Source: Seonamhaeicola algicola (GTDB lineage: Bacteria > Bacteroidota > Bacteroidia > Flavobacteriales > Flavobacteriaceae). Taken from it: DNA of 64,000 bases. The stretch lies in the NCBI RefSeq assembly GCF_007997385.1, contig NZ_VOSC01000025.1, forward strand, positions 556,691 to 620,690, in the 5' to 3' direction. A program made the position numbers and the translations under genes. Below are positions 26,182 to 35,908 of the stretch, piece after piece. Numbering within the stretch: the stretch's first letter is position 1; the number at the start of each line of letters is the position of its first letter. The notes beneath the pieces are model-generated. The model had not been told where the DNA came from. It saw only the letters and a list, made by a program, of their open reading frames with translations, and did no database searches.

Positions 26182-26376
26182 AGTTTAGTTATAAGACTAT
26201 ATAAATTTAAAAAAGTTTAATGGGTTAATACTAAATTTTCAATAAAAAGTTAAGTGTTTGGTAATTAGTGTTTTAAAAATATTTTTACCGATGAAATACG
26301 TTTAAAGTCGATTAAAAGCATTTTTTTCTTGTAGAATAAGACTTTTTGTAATATGTTTGTACAAGAACCTACTTAT

Positions 26377-26445
26377 GTTGATAGATGCCCCAAATCTATC
26401 AACTAACAAAAAAAAGGATAGATGCCCCAAATATCTATCCTTTTT
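26377..26445. repeat. Tandem hairpins sharing the core GATAGATGCCCCAAAT
   Basis: Two hairpins lie back to back. The first pairs GTTGATAGAT with ATCTATCAAC (26377-26403, loop GCCCCAA). The second pairs AAAAAGGATAGAT with ATCTATCCTTTTT (26411-26445, loop GCCCCAAAT) and has terminator form on both strands. They share the inner stem and loop but differ at the base. The second likely terminates the ABC exporter gene, which ends at 26466 on the minus strand; the role of the first is unknown. Confidence 0.75.
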
Positions 26446-26465
26446 GCTTTTTATGTGTTTTGTGT

Positions 26466-28301
26466 TTATGCTAAACTTTGCATTTCAACAAGGTTTTTGT
26501 AGGTGCCATTTTTTTCAATGAGTTCGTCATGTTTACCTTGTTCAACAATTTCACCTTTTTTAAGTACAATAATCTCGTCGGCATTTTGGATGGTAGAAAG
26601 CCTGTGTGCTATTACAATTGATGTTCTGTTTTTCATCATGTTTTCTAAAGCTACTTGTACTAAACGCTCGCTTTCGGTATCTAGGGCAGATGTTGCTTCG
26701 TCTAAAACCATTATAGGTGGGCTTTTAAGAACAGCACGCGCAATACTTAAACGTTGTTTTTGTCCGCCAGAAAGTTTGTTGCCAGAGTCGCCAATGTTGG
26801 TTTCAATACCATTAGGTAATTCACTAACAAATTCCCAAGCGTTTGCAACTTTTAAGGCGTCAATAATTTCAGTATCTGTTGCGGTTTTTTTGCCTATTAA
26901 AAGGTTGTTTTTAATGGTATCATTAAAAAGAATAGATTCTTGTGTTACTAAACCAATTAAACTGCGTAATGATTTTTTAGGCATATCTTTAATGTTAACA
27001 CCATCAATATTTATGCTGCCTTCATTAACATCATAAAACCTAGTAACCAAATTTGCAATGGTACTTTTTCCACTGCCAGATTGCCCAACTAAAGCAACAG
27101 TTTTGCCTTTTTCAATAGATAATGAAAAGTTTTTTAAAACATAATCATCTTCGTATTTAAAGGATATATTTTTGAATGCCACTGTGCTTTCAAAAGTATC
27201 TTTTTTAATTGCATTAGAAGAATCTTTTAAATTTGACTCGGTTTTTAATATGTCTAAGACTCTGTCTGCAGATGCGTTACCAGATTTTACTTTATAACTA
27301 GCTTTACTAATTGCTTTAGCAGGTGTTAGAATATTATAAGCTAATGCCATGTAAGTTATAAACTGATCGGGTGTGAGTGAGTTTTCTACTAGCACCATAC
27401 GGCCACCATAAAGTAGAATTATGGCAATAACTACAATACCTAAAAATTCAGAAGTTGGTGATGCTAAGTTTTGTCGGTGAGCTAAATCATTTGAAAATTT
27501 GTACAATCTTGATGTTGAATTTTTAAATGTATTAAAAAACCTTGATTCAGCATTAAAGCCTTTTATAATTTTAAGACCGTTTAGGGTTTCATCTAGAACT
27601 GATAAAAAAGCACCATTTTCTTCTTGCACACGTTTAGAGTGTTTTTTTAAACTTTTTCCAACCCAAGATATGATTAAGCCAGAAATAGGAATAAAAATAA
27701 ATACAAAAATTGTAAGTTTTAAACTTATAGTAAACATTACAATTATTGTAAATACAATAGTTAACGGTTCTCTAACCAATAATTCTAAAATGGCTAATAA
27801 AGAATTTTGTATTTCGTTAACATCAGTAGAAATTCTAGCTATGATATCACCTTTGCGTTTTTCAGAAAAATAAGAGACAGGTAAATCTAAAGTTTTTTCA
27901 TAAAGTTTATTTCTTATGTCTTTTAATATTCCGTTACGTAAGTAAGCTAAGAAAAAATTAGAAAAATACCCAGCTGCATTTTTGAGTAAAAATGTTGATA
28001 AAACAACAAAAATCATTAATATTAACACGCTGTACTGTCCGTCTGATTCTATTTTTTGAGTTATGAAAAAGTTTAATGAATCTTCAAGATAATTACCATA
28101 TTCTAATATTCCATTGTAGTTAGATTTTAATGGTTTTTCAGAAATAGGTTTAGCCGTTTTTAATAATACTTTTAGCATTGGCATTAATGACACGAATGAT
28201 AGTGTGCCAAATAACGCATATAAGATGTTAAAAAAGATATTTAAAAACGCGTATCTTTTATATGGAATTATAAAGCGTGATAGTTTCTTTATGTAATCCA
28301 T
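26466..28301 (-). CDS. ABC exporter, MsbA-like (fused permease and ATPase)
   Basis: A half-transporter with an N-terminal six-helix exporter domain and a C-terminal ATPase, likely flipping a lipid or exporting a hydrophobic compound across the inner membrane. The ATPase shows Walker A LVGQSGSGKST, signature LSGGQKQRLSIARA, Walker B IMVLDEATSALD and the switch His in IAHRLST. The 611-residue length and the GDIIARISTDVNEIQ coupling region fit the MsbA/lipid exporter group. It starts 3 bases after the phosphohexomutase gene on the same strand, and a glycosyltransferase lies further upstream, which suggests envelope biogenesis. Confidence 0.92.
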   Translation of the reverse strand: MDYIKKLSRFIIPYKRYAFLNIFFNILYALFGTLSFVSLMPMLKVLLKTAKPISEKPLKSNYNGILEYGNYLEDSLNFFITQKIESDGQYSVLILMIFVVLSTFLLKNAAGYFSNFFLAYLRNGILKDIRNKLYEKTLDLPVSYFSEKRKGDIIARISTDVNEIQNSLLAILELLVREPLTIVFTIIVMFTISLKLTIFVFIFIPISGLIISWVGKSLKKHSKRVQEENGAFLSVLDETLNGLKIIKGFNAESRFFNTFKNSTSRLYKFSNDLAHRQNLASPTSEFLGIVVIAIILLYGGRMVLVENSLTPDQFITYMALAYNILTPAKAISKASYKVKSGNASADRVLDILKTESNLKDSSNAIKKDTFESTVAFKNISFKYEDDYVLKNFSLSIEKGKTVALVGQSGSGKSTIANLVTRFYDVNEGSINIDGVNIKDMPKKSLRSLIGLVTQESILFNDTIKNNLLIGKKTATDTEIIDALKVANAWEFVSELPNGIETNIGDSGNKLSGGQKQRLSIARAVLKSPPIMVLDEATSALDTESERLVQVALENMMKNRTSIVIAHRLSTIQNADEIIVLKKGEIVEQGKHDELIEKNGTYKNLVEMQSLA

Positions 28302-28304
28302 GTA

Positions 28305-30032
28305 TTATAAATTCATGGCTTTAAGAATAGCATCAATTTTATTTTCTAAAGATTCTTCTGTTTCTTTAAAATTAGACAGATTGTTAAGACCTGTATTAAC
28401 ACTTATATAAAATTTAATTTTAGGCTCTGTGCCACTAGGTCTTAAAGCTATTTGTGTACCGTTTTCAGTGTAGTAAATTAATACATTAGATTTTGGTACG
28501 TCAATATTAGTTTCTTTTCCGGTAAGTATGTGTTTTGCTTTTGATGTTTGGTAATCTTCAATAAGTACAACTTTTTCACCGTTAATTTCTTTTAAAGGGT
28601 TGTTTCTGGCATCAACCATCATTTGTTTAATTTCTTCAGCGCCTTCAATACCTTTTTTTGTTAATGATACTAGTTTTTCTTTGTAAAAACCGTGTTCTAG
28701 GTATAGTTTAATTAGATCTTGAAAAAATGAACTACCGTTTGCTTTTGCATGTGCAGCAATTTCTACAGCCAAAAGGGTAGAGGTTACGGCGTCTTTATCA
28801 CGTACAAAATCACCAACCATAAAGCCAAAACTTTCTTCGCCTCCTCCAATAAAATCTAATTCAGGGAAGTCTTTTATAAGTTTAGCAATCCATTTAAAAC
28901 CTGTTAAAACAATTTTGTTTTCAACGTTATAGCTTTTAGCTATGGTTGAAAGCATTGGGGTAGATACAATGGTGGTTGCAATAAATTCTTTACCTTTAAT
29001 TTTGTTTTCGTTTTTCCATAGTTTCAAAAGAAAATCGGTCATCATTACCATGGTTTGGTTTCCGTTTAAAAGCACTAATTCATTATCAGTGTTTCTAACG
29101 GCTACACCAAGCCTGTCACAATCAGGGTCTGTACCAATTACAATATCTGCATTTACTTTATCAGCTAATTCTAAAGCCATTTTTAAAGCTGCAGGTTCTT
29201 CAGGGTTTGGTGATTTTACTGTAGGAAAGTTTCCGTTAGGTTCTCTTTGTTCCTCAACAATATGTACATTTTTATAACCGGCACGTTTTAAAGTTTCAGG
29301 AACAGCTGTAATTGATGTACCGTGAAGTGATGTGAAAACAATAGTTAAATTGTCTTTTGCTTGTTGTGTTAGGTTTAAACTACCGTTTTTTACTGAAGCA
29401 TCAATAAAAACATCATCAATATCTTTACCTATGTAGTTTATTAGGTTTTCATTGGCTTCAAACTTAATGTCGGCATAATTTAAAGCGTTTATTTCGTTTA
29501 TTACAGCGCCATCTTGCGGAGGTACTAATTGGCCACCATCTTGCCAATATACTTTGTATCCGTTGTATTCTGGCGGGTTGTGCGATGCTGTTAAAACAAT
29601 ACCACAATGGCAGTTTAGGTGTTTTACTGTAAATGAAAGCTCTGGTGTAGGGCGTAAATCTTCAAATAAAAATACTTCAATACCGTTTGCAGAAAAAACA
29701 TCGGCAACAACTTTTGCTAATGTTTTACTGTTATTTCTACAATCATAGGCAATAACAGTTTTTATGTTTTCATTAGGAAAAGCTTCTTTTAAGTAGTTGC
29801 TTAAACCTTGTGTGCTTTTACCTAGTGTGTATTTGTTTATTCTGTTTGTACCAATGCCCATAACACCACGCATGCCTCCGGTACCAAATTCTAAATCTTT
29901 GTAAAAGCTTTCTTGAATATCTTTAGGGTTGTTGGCAATACTATCTTTTATGAATTGTTGTGTATCTTCATCAAAAGTTGGTGTTAACCAAGCGTTTATT
30001 CTGTCTAAAATTTTTGGTTCAATATGAATCAT
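28305..30032 (-). CDS. Phospho-sugar mutase (phosphoglucomutase/phosphomannomutase)
   Basis: An alpha-D-phosphohexomutase interconverting sugar 1- and 6-phosphates. All four family motifs are present: the phosphoserine loop [15 protein letters not shown], the metal loop [10 protein letters not shown], the sugar loop GGGEESFGF and the phosphate loop [12 protein letters not shown]. The 575-residue length is that of the PgcA-like group found in Bacteroidota and Firmicutes. Substrate (glucose or mannose phosphate) is not determined by the sequence alone. It is followed after 3 bases by the MsbA-like exporter gene. Confidence 0.95.
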   Translation of the reverse strand: MIHIEPKILDRINAWLTPTFDEDTQQFIKDSIANNPKDIQESFYKDLEFGTGGMRGVMGIGTNRINKYTLGKSTQGLSNYLKEAFPNENIKTVIAYDCRNNSKTLAKVVADVFSANGIEVFLFEDLRPTPELSFTVKHLNCHCGIVLTASHNPPEYNGYKVYWQDGGQLVPPQDGAVINEINALNYADIKFEANENLINYIGKDIDDVFIDASVKNGSLNLTQQAKDNLTIVFTSLHGTSITAVPETLKRAGYKNVHIVEEQREPNGNFPTVKSPNPEEPAALKMALELADKVNADIVIGTDPDCDRLGVAVRNTDNELVLLNGNQTMVMMTDFLLKLWKNENKIKGKEFIATTIVSTPMLSTIAKSYNVENKIVLTGFKWIAKLIKDFPELDFIGGGEESFGFMVGDFVRDKDAVTSTLLAVEIAAHAKANGSSFFQDLIKLYLEHGFYKEKLVSLTKKGIEGAEEIKQMMVDARNNPLKEINGEKVVLIEDYQTSKAKHILTGKETNIDVPKSNVLIYYTENGTQIALRPSGTEPKIKFYISVNTGLNNLSNFKETEESLENKIDAILKAMNL

Positions 30033-30101
30033 GGCGTGAATAAATTTTTATGGTACAAAAATAGTTAAATGATTAAAAAATACCCCATAAATATGAGGTT
30101 G

Positions 30102-31049
30102 TTATAAATTTAATTTATCTTTTATTAAGTAGCGTTTTTTGTCTTGTGTTGAGCGTAATACAATTTCGCCTAAAAAGCCAGCAACAAAAAATTGTGTACC
30201 AATTATCATGGTTGAAAGGGCAATGTAAAATTGAGGACGATCTGTTATTAAACGGCCGGTTGGGTTTAAAAACAATTTATCAATACCTAAATACATTGAA
30301 AAACCTAGACCAATTATAAACATAATAACACCAAGGGCACCAAATAAATGCATGGGTTGTTTGCCAAACCTAGAAATAAACCAAATGGTAATTAAATCTA
30401 AAAAACCATTTATAAAGCGATTCATTCCAAATTTGGTTTCGCCATATTTTCTAGCTTGGTGAATTACTATTTTTTCGCCAATGTTAGCAAAACCTGCATT
30501 TTTTGATAATACGGGAATGTAACGATGCATTTCGCCATTAACATCAATATTTTTAACAACGGTTTGTTTGTAGGCTTTAAGGCCACAGTTAAAATCGTTT
30601 AGTTTTACTCCTGATGTTTTTCTGGCAGCCCAATTAAATAGTTTTGATGGTAGATTTTTTGCTAAAATAGAGTCGAAACGTTTCTTTTTCCAGCCAGATA
30701 CTAGATCGTAACCGTCATTAACAATCATGTTGTAAAGTTCTGGTATTTCGTCTGGGCTATCTTGTAAATCGGCATCCATGGTAATAACAACATCACCTTG
30801 GCTTTTTTCAAAACCAGCGTGTAACGCTTGCGATTTTCCGAAGTTTTTTAAAAATCGAATAGCTTTAACATAAGGGTTTTCTATTGATAAACGTTTAATT
30901 ACTTGCCAAGAATTGTCTGTGCTACCATCATCAATAAAAATGATTTCATATGAAAAATGATTGGATTGCATAACTTGTACAATCCAATCATGTAATTCGT
31001 TTAAAGATTCTTGTTCGTTAAGTAGTGGTATAACTACAGATATATTCAT
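30102..31049 (-). CDS. Family 2 glycosyltransferase (DPM1/GtrB-like)
   Basis: A membrane-anchored GT2 enzyme that likely transfers a sugar from a nucleotide donor to undecaprenyl phosphate. The GT-A domain has VVIPLLNEQESL at the N-terminus, FIDDGSTDNS, and the metal-binding TMDADLQDSPDE; two membrane helices follow near residues 230-290 (HLFGALGVIMFIIGLG and FYIALSTMIIGTQFFVAGF). The layout matches the GtrB/DPM1-like group. It lies upstream of the mutase and exporter on the same strand, so it may share their role in surface glycan or lipid A-linked sugar supply. Confidence 0.93.
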   Translation of the reverse strand: MNISVVIPLLNEQESLNELHDWIVQVMQSNHFSYEIIFIDDGSTDNSWQVIKRLSIENPYVKAIRFLKNFGKSQALHAGFEKSQGDVVITMDADLQDSPDEIPELYNMIVNDGYDLVSGWKKKRFDSILAKNLPSKLFNWAARKTSGVKLNDFNCGLKAYKQTVVKNIDVNGEMHRYIPVLSKNAGFANIGEKIVIHQARKYGETKFGMNRFINGFLDLITIWFISRFGKQPMHLFGALGVIMFIIGLGFSMYLGIDKLFLNPTGRLITDRPQFYIALSTMIIGTQFFVAGFLGEIVLRSTQDKKRYLIKDKLNL

Positions 31050-31092
31050 TTAAAAAATTTGAAAACTTAAGATAGCCTCAAAAATAGTGAAA

Positions 31093-31626
31093 TTATCTGG
31101 CCTCTGGATTATTTTTTTTCATAACCGCAGCAACAAGTAAACCTATAATGCTTAAAGGTAATAGGTAGTTTACAAATAATGATATCATTGAATTTTTTAA
31201 AGAAAACATGTTGTCTGATTCTATTTTCTCAACCATTTCAGCAATTTTTTCAGGCGCAAAATTCATGCTTTTGTATACCAAAGCTATTTTTTCAAGTGAT
31301 TTTTCTTTTAATAAAGCAGCCGCTTCAACATCAACAAAATTAAATAGTATAAATGATACCAAAGTAACAATGCCAAAACCTATTAAAGTTGTAATAAAAT
31401 AGGTAGTAAAAGCGTCTTTAAAACTAATAAAGCCATGTAATAGTTTTTTAGCGTTAACAATAGCTATTATGGCTAAAGCAATGGCAACTAAGTAAAATGA
31501 TACGCCAAATAATGTGTTTAAAAACAGCTCTACGTTAATTAAATAGGCACCACAAGTAAGTGCTGTTAAAATAATGCCTAAATAAAGCCCAAAGTTTACT
31601 GCTACAGATTTGAATGATTTTTCCAT
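31093..31626 (-). CDS. DUF4199 family membrane protein
   Basis: A 177-residue inner-membrane protein with four predicted helices: about residues 10-30, 37-57, 70-95 and 147-167. The loop between helices three and four is charged (LKEKSLEKIALVYKSMNFAPEKIAEMVEKIE). This pattern, including the LLHGFISFKDAFTTYF segment, is typical of DUF4199, a Bacteroidota family of unknown function. It lies 43 bases upstream of the glycosyltransferase gene and on the same strand, and such pairing is common in flavobacteria as I recall. Confidence 0.8.
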   Translation of the reverse strand: MEKSFKSVAVNFGLYLGIILTALTCGAYLINVELFLNTLFGVSFYLVAIALAIIAIVNAKKLLHGFISFKDAFTTYFITTLIGFGIVTLVSFILFNFVDVEAAALLKEKSLEKIALVYKSMNFAPEKIAEMVEKIESDNMFSLKNSMISLFVNYLLPLSIIGLLVAAVMKKNNPEAR

Positions 31627-31719
31627 TATATTTTAGTAATTTTAATGTTGGTTTTAAGCGTTAGTATGTAAAAGTAGTAATTAGTTACAAAAAAAGTTTA
31701 AATAAAGTTTACAAAAATA

Positions 31720-31749
31720 TTGCGCAATTATAAAAAATGCTTAAATTTG
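31720..31749 (+). promoter_or_regulatory. rpmE2 promoter of Bacteroidota type
   Basis: TTG at 31720-31722 is followed by exactly 19 bases and then TAAATTTG at 31742-31749, matching the TTTG-N19-TAnnTTTG consensus. Transcription should start near 31753, giving a leader of about 34 bases before rpmE2. Confidence 0.8.
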
Positions 31750-31786
31750 CACCTCGAAAAATTAAGGACTTTAAAAGTTTAAAGCG

Positions 31787-32038
31787 ATGAAAAAAGGTAT
31801 ACATCCAGAAAATTATAGAATAGTAGCGTTTAAAGATATGTCTAATGATGATGTTTTTTTAACAAAATCTACTGCTGATACAAATGAAACTCTAGAGGTT
31901 GATGGTGTTGAGTATCCACTAATAAAAATGGAAATTTCAAGAACATCGCACCCATACTACACTGGTAAATCTAAATTAGTAGATACAGCAGGACGTATTG
32001 ATAAATTCAAAACTAAATACGCTAAGTTTAAAAAATAA
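31787..32038 (+). CDS. rpmE2: Type B 50S ribosomal protein L31
   Basis: The 83-residue protein is ribosomal protein L31 of type B, with the conserved start [11 protein letters not shown], the [10 protein letters not shown] motif and the basic end [15 protein letters not shown]. It has no cysteines, so it is the zinc-independent form. It is a single gene with its own strong promoter and terminator, as expected for an abundant ribosomal protein. Confidence 0.97.
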   Translation: MKKGIHPENYRIVAFKDMSNDDVFLTKSTADTNETLEVDGVEYPLIKMEISRTSHPYYTGKSKLVDTAGRIDKFKTKYAKFKK

Positions 32039-32063
32039 ACTTAACGATATAATAATATTTGTG

Positions 32064-32092
32064 AGCCTTTCTGAACAAGAAAGGCTTTTTTG
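32064..32092 (+). terminator. rpmE2 terminator
   Basis: AGCCTTTCT and AGAAAGGCT form a perfect 9-base stem with a 5-base loop followed by a T run, 25 bases after the rpmE2 stop. Confidence 0.92.
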
Positions 32093-32171
32093 TTTTCTAC
32101 TTTTAAATTACATTTGATATTATAAAACTAAGTTTAAGCAAAAGCTTTAAACAGTAAACTTCAAACAAAAA

Positions 32172-33347
32172 ATGAACTATATTCTTTTTGATGGGCCTTT
32201 TAGAAATAATTTACTACCATTTACTTACACGCGCCCTGTAGCCGATATTAGAGTTGGAATTTTAACTATTAGAGAAAAATGGGAAACCTTTTTAAATACC
32301 ACTACAACAACGGTTACTGAAGATTATTTGTCTGATAAATATCCAATGGTAGAAATGGATGAAAATATTATGATTAACGCCTCTTTTTTACCAAATTTAG
32401 AATTGGTTGAAATGGTGCTAAACTTACAAAACAATCAGGCCATTTTTAAAGATGAAGACGTTATAGCGTTTTATACAAAAGAAGCACAAGATAATATAGA
32501 TTTTAACACATTTGAGGCCATTGAGTTTGAAGATGATTGCTTGAAAATTGAAAATACTTGGGATATTTTTTCAAAAAATGCCGATGCTATTCAAGAAGAT
32601 TTTAATCTTATAACAAAAAACAGAAAATCGCAGCCAATTCCTGCAACAGTTAACACATTAAATACAGAAAATATTTTTATTGAAAAAGGTGCAAAATTAA
32701 ATTTTGTAACCTTAAACGCTAGTTCTGGACCAATTTATATTGGTAAAAATGCCGAAATAATGGAGGGTACGGTAGTTAGAGGCCCATTAGCCTTGTGTGA
32801 AAGTGCTACGCTAAAATTGGCCACCAAAATTTACGGTGCAACTACTGTTGGGCCACATAGTAAAGTAGGCGGTGAAGTTAATAATTCAGTTATTTTTGGA
32901 TATTCAAACAAGGGGCATGACGGTTTTTTAGGAAATTCTGTTCTAGGAGAATGGTGTAATTTAGGTGCAGATACTAATAACTCAAACCTAAAAAATAATT
33001 ATGCTGAGGTTAGACTGTGGGATTATAAAACTGAAGGGTTTGCAAAAACCGGATTACAGTTTTGTGGTTTAATGATGGGAGACCACAGTAAATGTGGTAT
33101 TAACACTATGTTTAATACAGGCACTGTAGTTGGTGTAAGTGCTAATATTTTTGGTAGTGGTTTTCCTAGAAACTTTGTGCCAAGCTTTAGTTGGGGAGGT
33201 AGTAGCGGGTTTACAACGTATTTAACTAAAAAGGCTTTTGAGGTTGCAAAAGTTGTTATGGAAAGACGAAAAATAGACTTTACAGACCAAGATAAACAAA
33301 TATTAGAACATGTTTTTGAAGAAACTAAAAAGTTCCGTAGAAATTAG
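32172..33347 (+). CDS. GlmU-like putative sugar nucleotidyltransferase
   Basis: A 391-residue member of the GlmU-related family common in Bacteroidota. The N-terminal part (MNYILFDGPFRNNLLPFTYTRPVADIRVGILT with a TRP motif) is a divergent nucleotidyltransferase, and the C-terminal part from about residue 170 is a left-handed beta-helix with hexapeptide repeats (IYIGKNAEIMEGTVVRG, ATTVGPHSKVGGEVNNSVIFG). It lacks the canonical LAAGxGTRM signature of true GlmU, so uridylyl- or acetyltransferase activity on glucosamine phosphate is not established. It lies downstream of the rpmE2 terminator and is followed by a YhhN-family gene after 121 bases. Confidence 0.85.
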   Translation: MNYILFDGPFRNNLLPFTYTRPVADIRVGILTIREKWETFLNTTTTTVTEDYLSDKYPMVEMDENIMINASFLPNLELVEMVLNLQNNQAIFKDEDVIAFYTKEAQDNIDFNTFEAIEFEDDCLKIENTWDIFSKNADAIQEDFNLITKNRKSQPIPATVNTLNTENIFIEKGAKLNFVTLNASSGPIYIGKNAEIMEGTVVRGPLALCESATLKLATKIYGATTVGPHSKVGGEVNNSVIFGYSNKGHDGFLGNSVLGEWCNLGADTNNSNLKNNYAEVRLWDYKTEGFAKTGLQFCGLMMGDHSKCGINTMFNTGTVVGVSANIFGSGFPRNFVPSFSWGGSSGFTTYLTKKAFEVAKVVMERRKIDFTDQDKQILEHVFEETKKFRRN

Positions 33348-33468
33348 TTTGTGTTAATTTTTACGTTTATGATGCCCTCATTTATATGCAGTTAAACGAA
33401 TTGTTTTAAAATAATATTAATTTTTTTGTGTTAATTATTTAATTTAGTTAGCTATTAAAAACTAATTA

Positions 33469-34188
33469 ATGTTGTCTCTCTTTACGTATAAAAAAAATGT
33501 TTTTTTTATATTTTTTATTGTTCTTATAATAGATATTGTTATTAAATCTATTGAAGAAACCTCATTATTAAGGGTGTTTACTAAATCTGTTTTAATACTT
33601 ACTTTAGTTTTTTATTGTTTTGCTAATACAAAATATCAAAAAAAACGCCATTTTATATATGTTATAACAGCTTTAGCGTTATTTTGGATTGGAGATATTT
33701 TAATGCTATTTTACAAAACACCTTATTTGTATGATGCTGCGGTAATATGTTTTATAATTGCTAAAATATTTTACATTTTTAGATTAATTACAAACACAGA
33801 TTTTAAATTATCTAAAGTATTGCCTTACCTGTCTGTGCTATTTGTTTACATGGTTTTTGTATTCTCTTTAATGTATAATAACTTTAAAGATCATTGGTTT
33901 TATTTGGCCTTAACTTATTTGTTTGTAGGTTTAAACGTGTTTTTATTCACGTTATTAAGAAAAAATGCAGTTAATAAAGCTAGTTATTTGTGGGTGCTTT
34001 ATGGTGTGATTGCTTCAATTATTTCTGATAGTATAGTGTCTTTAATGTCCTTTTCAACACTAAATATTCCTTTTGGTACTTTAGCTATGATGTTTTTTTA
34101 TGGTGTATCACAGTTGTTTATTGTTATAGGTTTGGTAGAAGAAGGTAAGAGGAAGTACTCAAAAACGCTTTTTGAAAGTAAATTTTAA
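33469..34188 (+). CDS. YhhN/TMEM86 family protein (lysoplasmalogenase-like)
   Basis: A 239-residue integral membrane protein with about eight helices. It resembles the YhhN family (TMEM86 lysoplasmalogenases): the WIGDILMLF segment, the SDSIVSLMSF segment and the final YGVSQLFIVIGLV are at the expected places and contain the conserved Gly-Asp and Ser/Asp polar residues within helices. Human members cleave the vinyl ether of lysoplasmalogens, but bacterial substrates are mostly unknown. Its stop overlaps the converging SBP gene by four bases. Confidence 0.72.
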   Translation: MLSLFTYKKNVFFIFFIVLIIDIVIKSIEETSLLRVFTKSVLILTLVFYCFANTKYQKKRHFIYVITALALFWIGDILMLFYKTPYLYDAAVICFIIAKIFYIFRLITNTDFKLSKVLPYLSVLFVYMVFVFSLMYNNFKDHWFYLALTYLFVGLNVFLFTLLRKNAVNKASYLWVLYGVIASIISDSIVSLMSFSTLNIPFGTLAMMFFYGVSQLFIVIGLVEEGKRKYSKTLFESKF

Positions 34189-35822
34189 TTACTGTTTTTA
34201 TTTTTTTGTTTTTTCACAAAACGTAAATCAATCATATTAATTGGGTTTATGCCCAAGCCTTCAACGTTTTTTCTTGTAAAGCGTATTACTTCGTCATAAT
34301 AAAGCGGTACCATAATAGCGTTATCCATGGCAATAGAGTCTATGGTTGTGTAAAGTTGTTTACGTTCGTTTATGTTATTAATGGTAAAGGCTTTGTTGTA
34401 TAAGCTATCAACAGTTTTGTTTTTAAAGTGAAAATAGTTTGAGCCGTTTGGAGCAAAATTTTTACTGTAAAAAATAGATAAATAGTTTTCAGCATCTAAA
34501 TAATCGGCAATCCATGAGCTTCTAAACATATCTACTTTTCCGTTTGAGCGGGCACTACGTAATGCGGCTTCAGGCATTACATCAACATTAATTGTTAAAC
34601 CAGCTTTTTCAAGTTCACGTTGAATAAATTCGCAAAAACTTAAATAATTGCTTGTTGTTACTAATGTAATTTCAGGATTTTCAATTCCTGTTTCTTTTTT
34701 AAATTGCGTAATTAATTGTTTAGCTTTTTTAGGTTTGTATGCGTAGCCTGATAGTTTACTGTGGCCTACTAAACCCAAAGGAATAAAACCACCATTTGCA
34801 GGATTGCCCACGCCGTTATTTAAATAAAGCATCATTTTTTTGCGGTCAAAACCATAATTGATGGCTTTTCTAATGTGTTTAGATTGAATTTCTGGAGTTT
34901 CAGAATCTAAATAAAACCCTAAATATTCGGTGTTTAAATACGGGCCACGAATCATGTTTACCGTTGTTTCGTATTTCTTTCTTAAAGTGCCATTGCTGGT
35001 TAAAAGTTCGTCTTTATATGATGCATCTAAACCCGAAACAAAATCAATATTACCTTGTGCAAATTGTAAAAATTCACTTTGCTTATCAGGTAAAAACGTA
35101 AGTGCAACAGCTTCTAAGTATGGTAATTTATTTCCAATACTATCGGTTTCAAAATATAAATTGTTCTTTCGTAATACTAATTTTATGTTTTCTTCCCAGC
35201 GTTTAAATTTAAAAGGGCCCGTGCCAATAGGGTTTGCTCTAAAATTTGTGCCATAATGTTCTACAATTTCTTTAGGTACTACAGAGCAGTATTTCATGGT
35301 AAGTAAACCAATAAATGCAGGAAAAGGTTGTTTTAATTGTATTTGAAAAATGGTGTCGTTTATGGCTTTAAAATTTTCTACTTTATTTAAAACCCAACTG
35401 CCGGGAGCTGCTATTTTTTCATCTCTTAAACGGTTTAAGCTGTACTCAAAATCTAACGCTTTTACGGTTCTGGTAGAATCTTTGCCAAACAGCATGTGTT
35501 TATGAAAATAAACATCAGTTCTTAAGTTAAATGTGTAGGTTTTAGCATCATTAGATACTGTCCAGCTTTTTGCTATACAGGGTTTTATATTAAGTTCATC
35601 ATCTAACTGAACCAAGCCATTATATAGTTGGTTATTTATAGAGTTATCTTGCAGCGTTCTAGAAAAAGCAGGATCTAAAGTATTAATATTAGCATATTCA
35701 TTGTACCTAAAAACAAGGTGATCTTTATTTGTTTTTTTGTTGTTAGCACAAGAAAATAAAAAAATAATAATACAACTAATTGAAAAATAGTTTGTTAATT
35801 GATTTGTTATAGGTTTTATCAT
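34185..35822 (-). CDS. ABC transporter substrate-binding lipoprotein (family 5, peptide type)
   Basis: A 545-residue extracytoplasmic solute-binding protein of family 5 (OppA/DppA), anchored as a lipoprotein (signal ending IFLFSC). Typical segments include RYNEYANINTLDPAFSRTLQDNSINNQLYNGLVQLDD and KTYTFNLRTDVYFHKH. It probably binds peptides. No permease or ATPase genes for it are next to it, so the partners are elsewhere or it acts as an orphan receptor, which is common in this group. It is divergent from mtaB. Confidence 0.88.
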   Translation of the reverse strand: MIKPITNQLTNYFSISCIIIFLFSCANNKKTNKDHLVFRYNEYANINTLDPAFSRTLQDNSINNQLYNGLVQLDDELNIKPCIAKSWTVSNDAKTYTFNLRTDVYFHKHMLFGKDSTRTVKALDFEYSLNRLRDEKIAAPGSWVLNKVENFKAINDTIFQIQLKQPFPAFIGLLTMKYCSVVPKEIVEHYGTNFRANPIGTGPFKFKRWEENIKLVLRKNNLYFETDSIGNKLPYLEAVALTFLPDKQSEFLQFAQGNIDFVSGLDASYKDELLTSNGTLRKKYETTVNMIRGPYLNTEYLGFYLDSETPEIQSKHIRKAINYGFDRKKMMLYLNNGVGNPANGGFIPLGLVGHSKLSGYAYKPKKAKQLITQFKKETGIENPEITLVTTSNYLSFCEFIQRELEKAGLTINVDVMPEAALRSARSNGKVDMFRSSWIADYLDAENYLSIFYSKNFAPNGSNYFHFKNKTVDSLYNKAFTINNINERKQLYTTIDSIAMDNAIMVPLYYDEVIRFTRKNVEGLGINPINMIDLRFVKKQKNKNSN

Positions 35823-35908
35823 ATAACTTATTAGTTGTAAATTTGCAGTCTTTTAATTGTAAAGATAATTTTAAATAAAACCTAACACAAGTTAAGGGCA
35901 CAAATATA

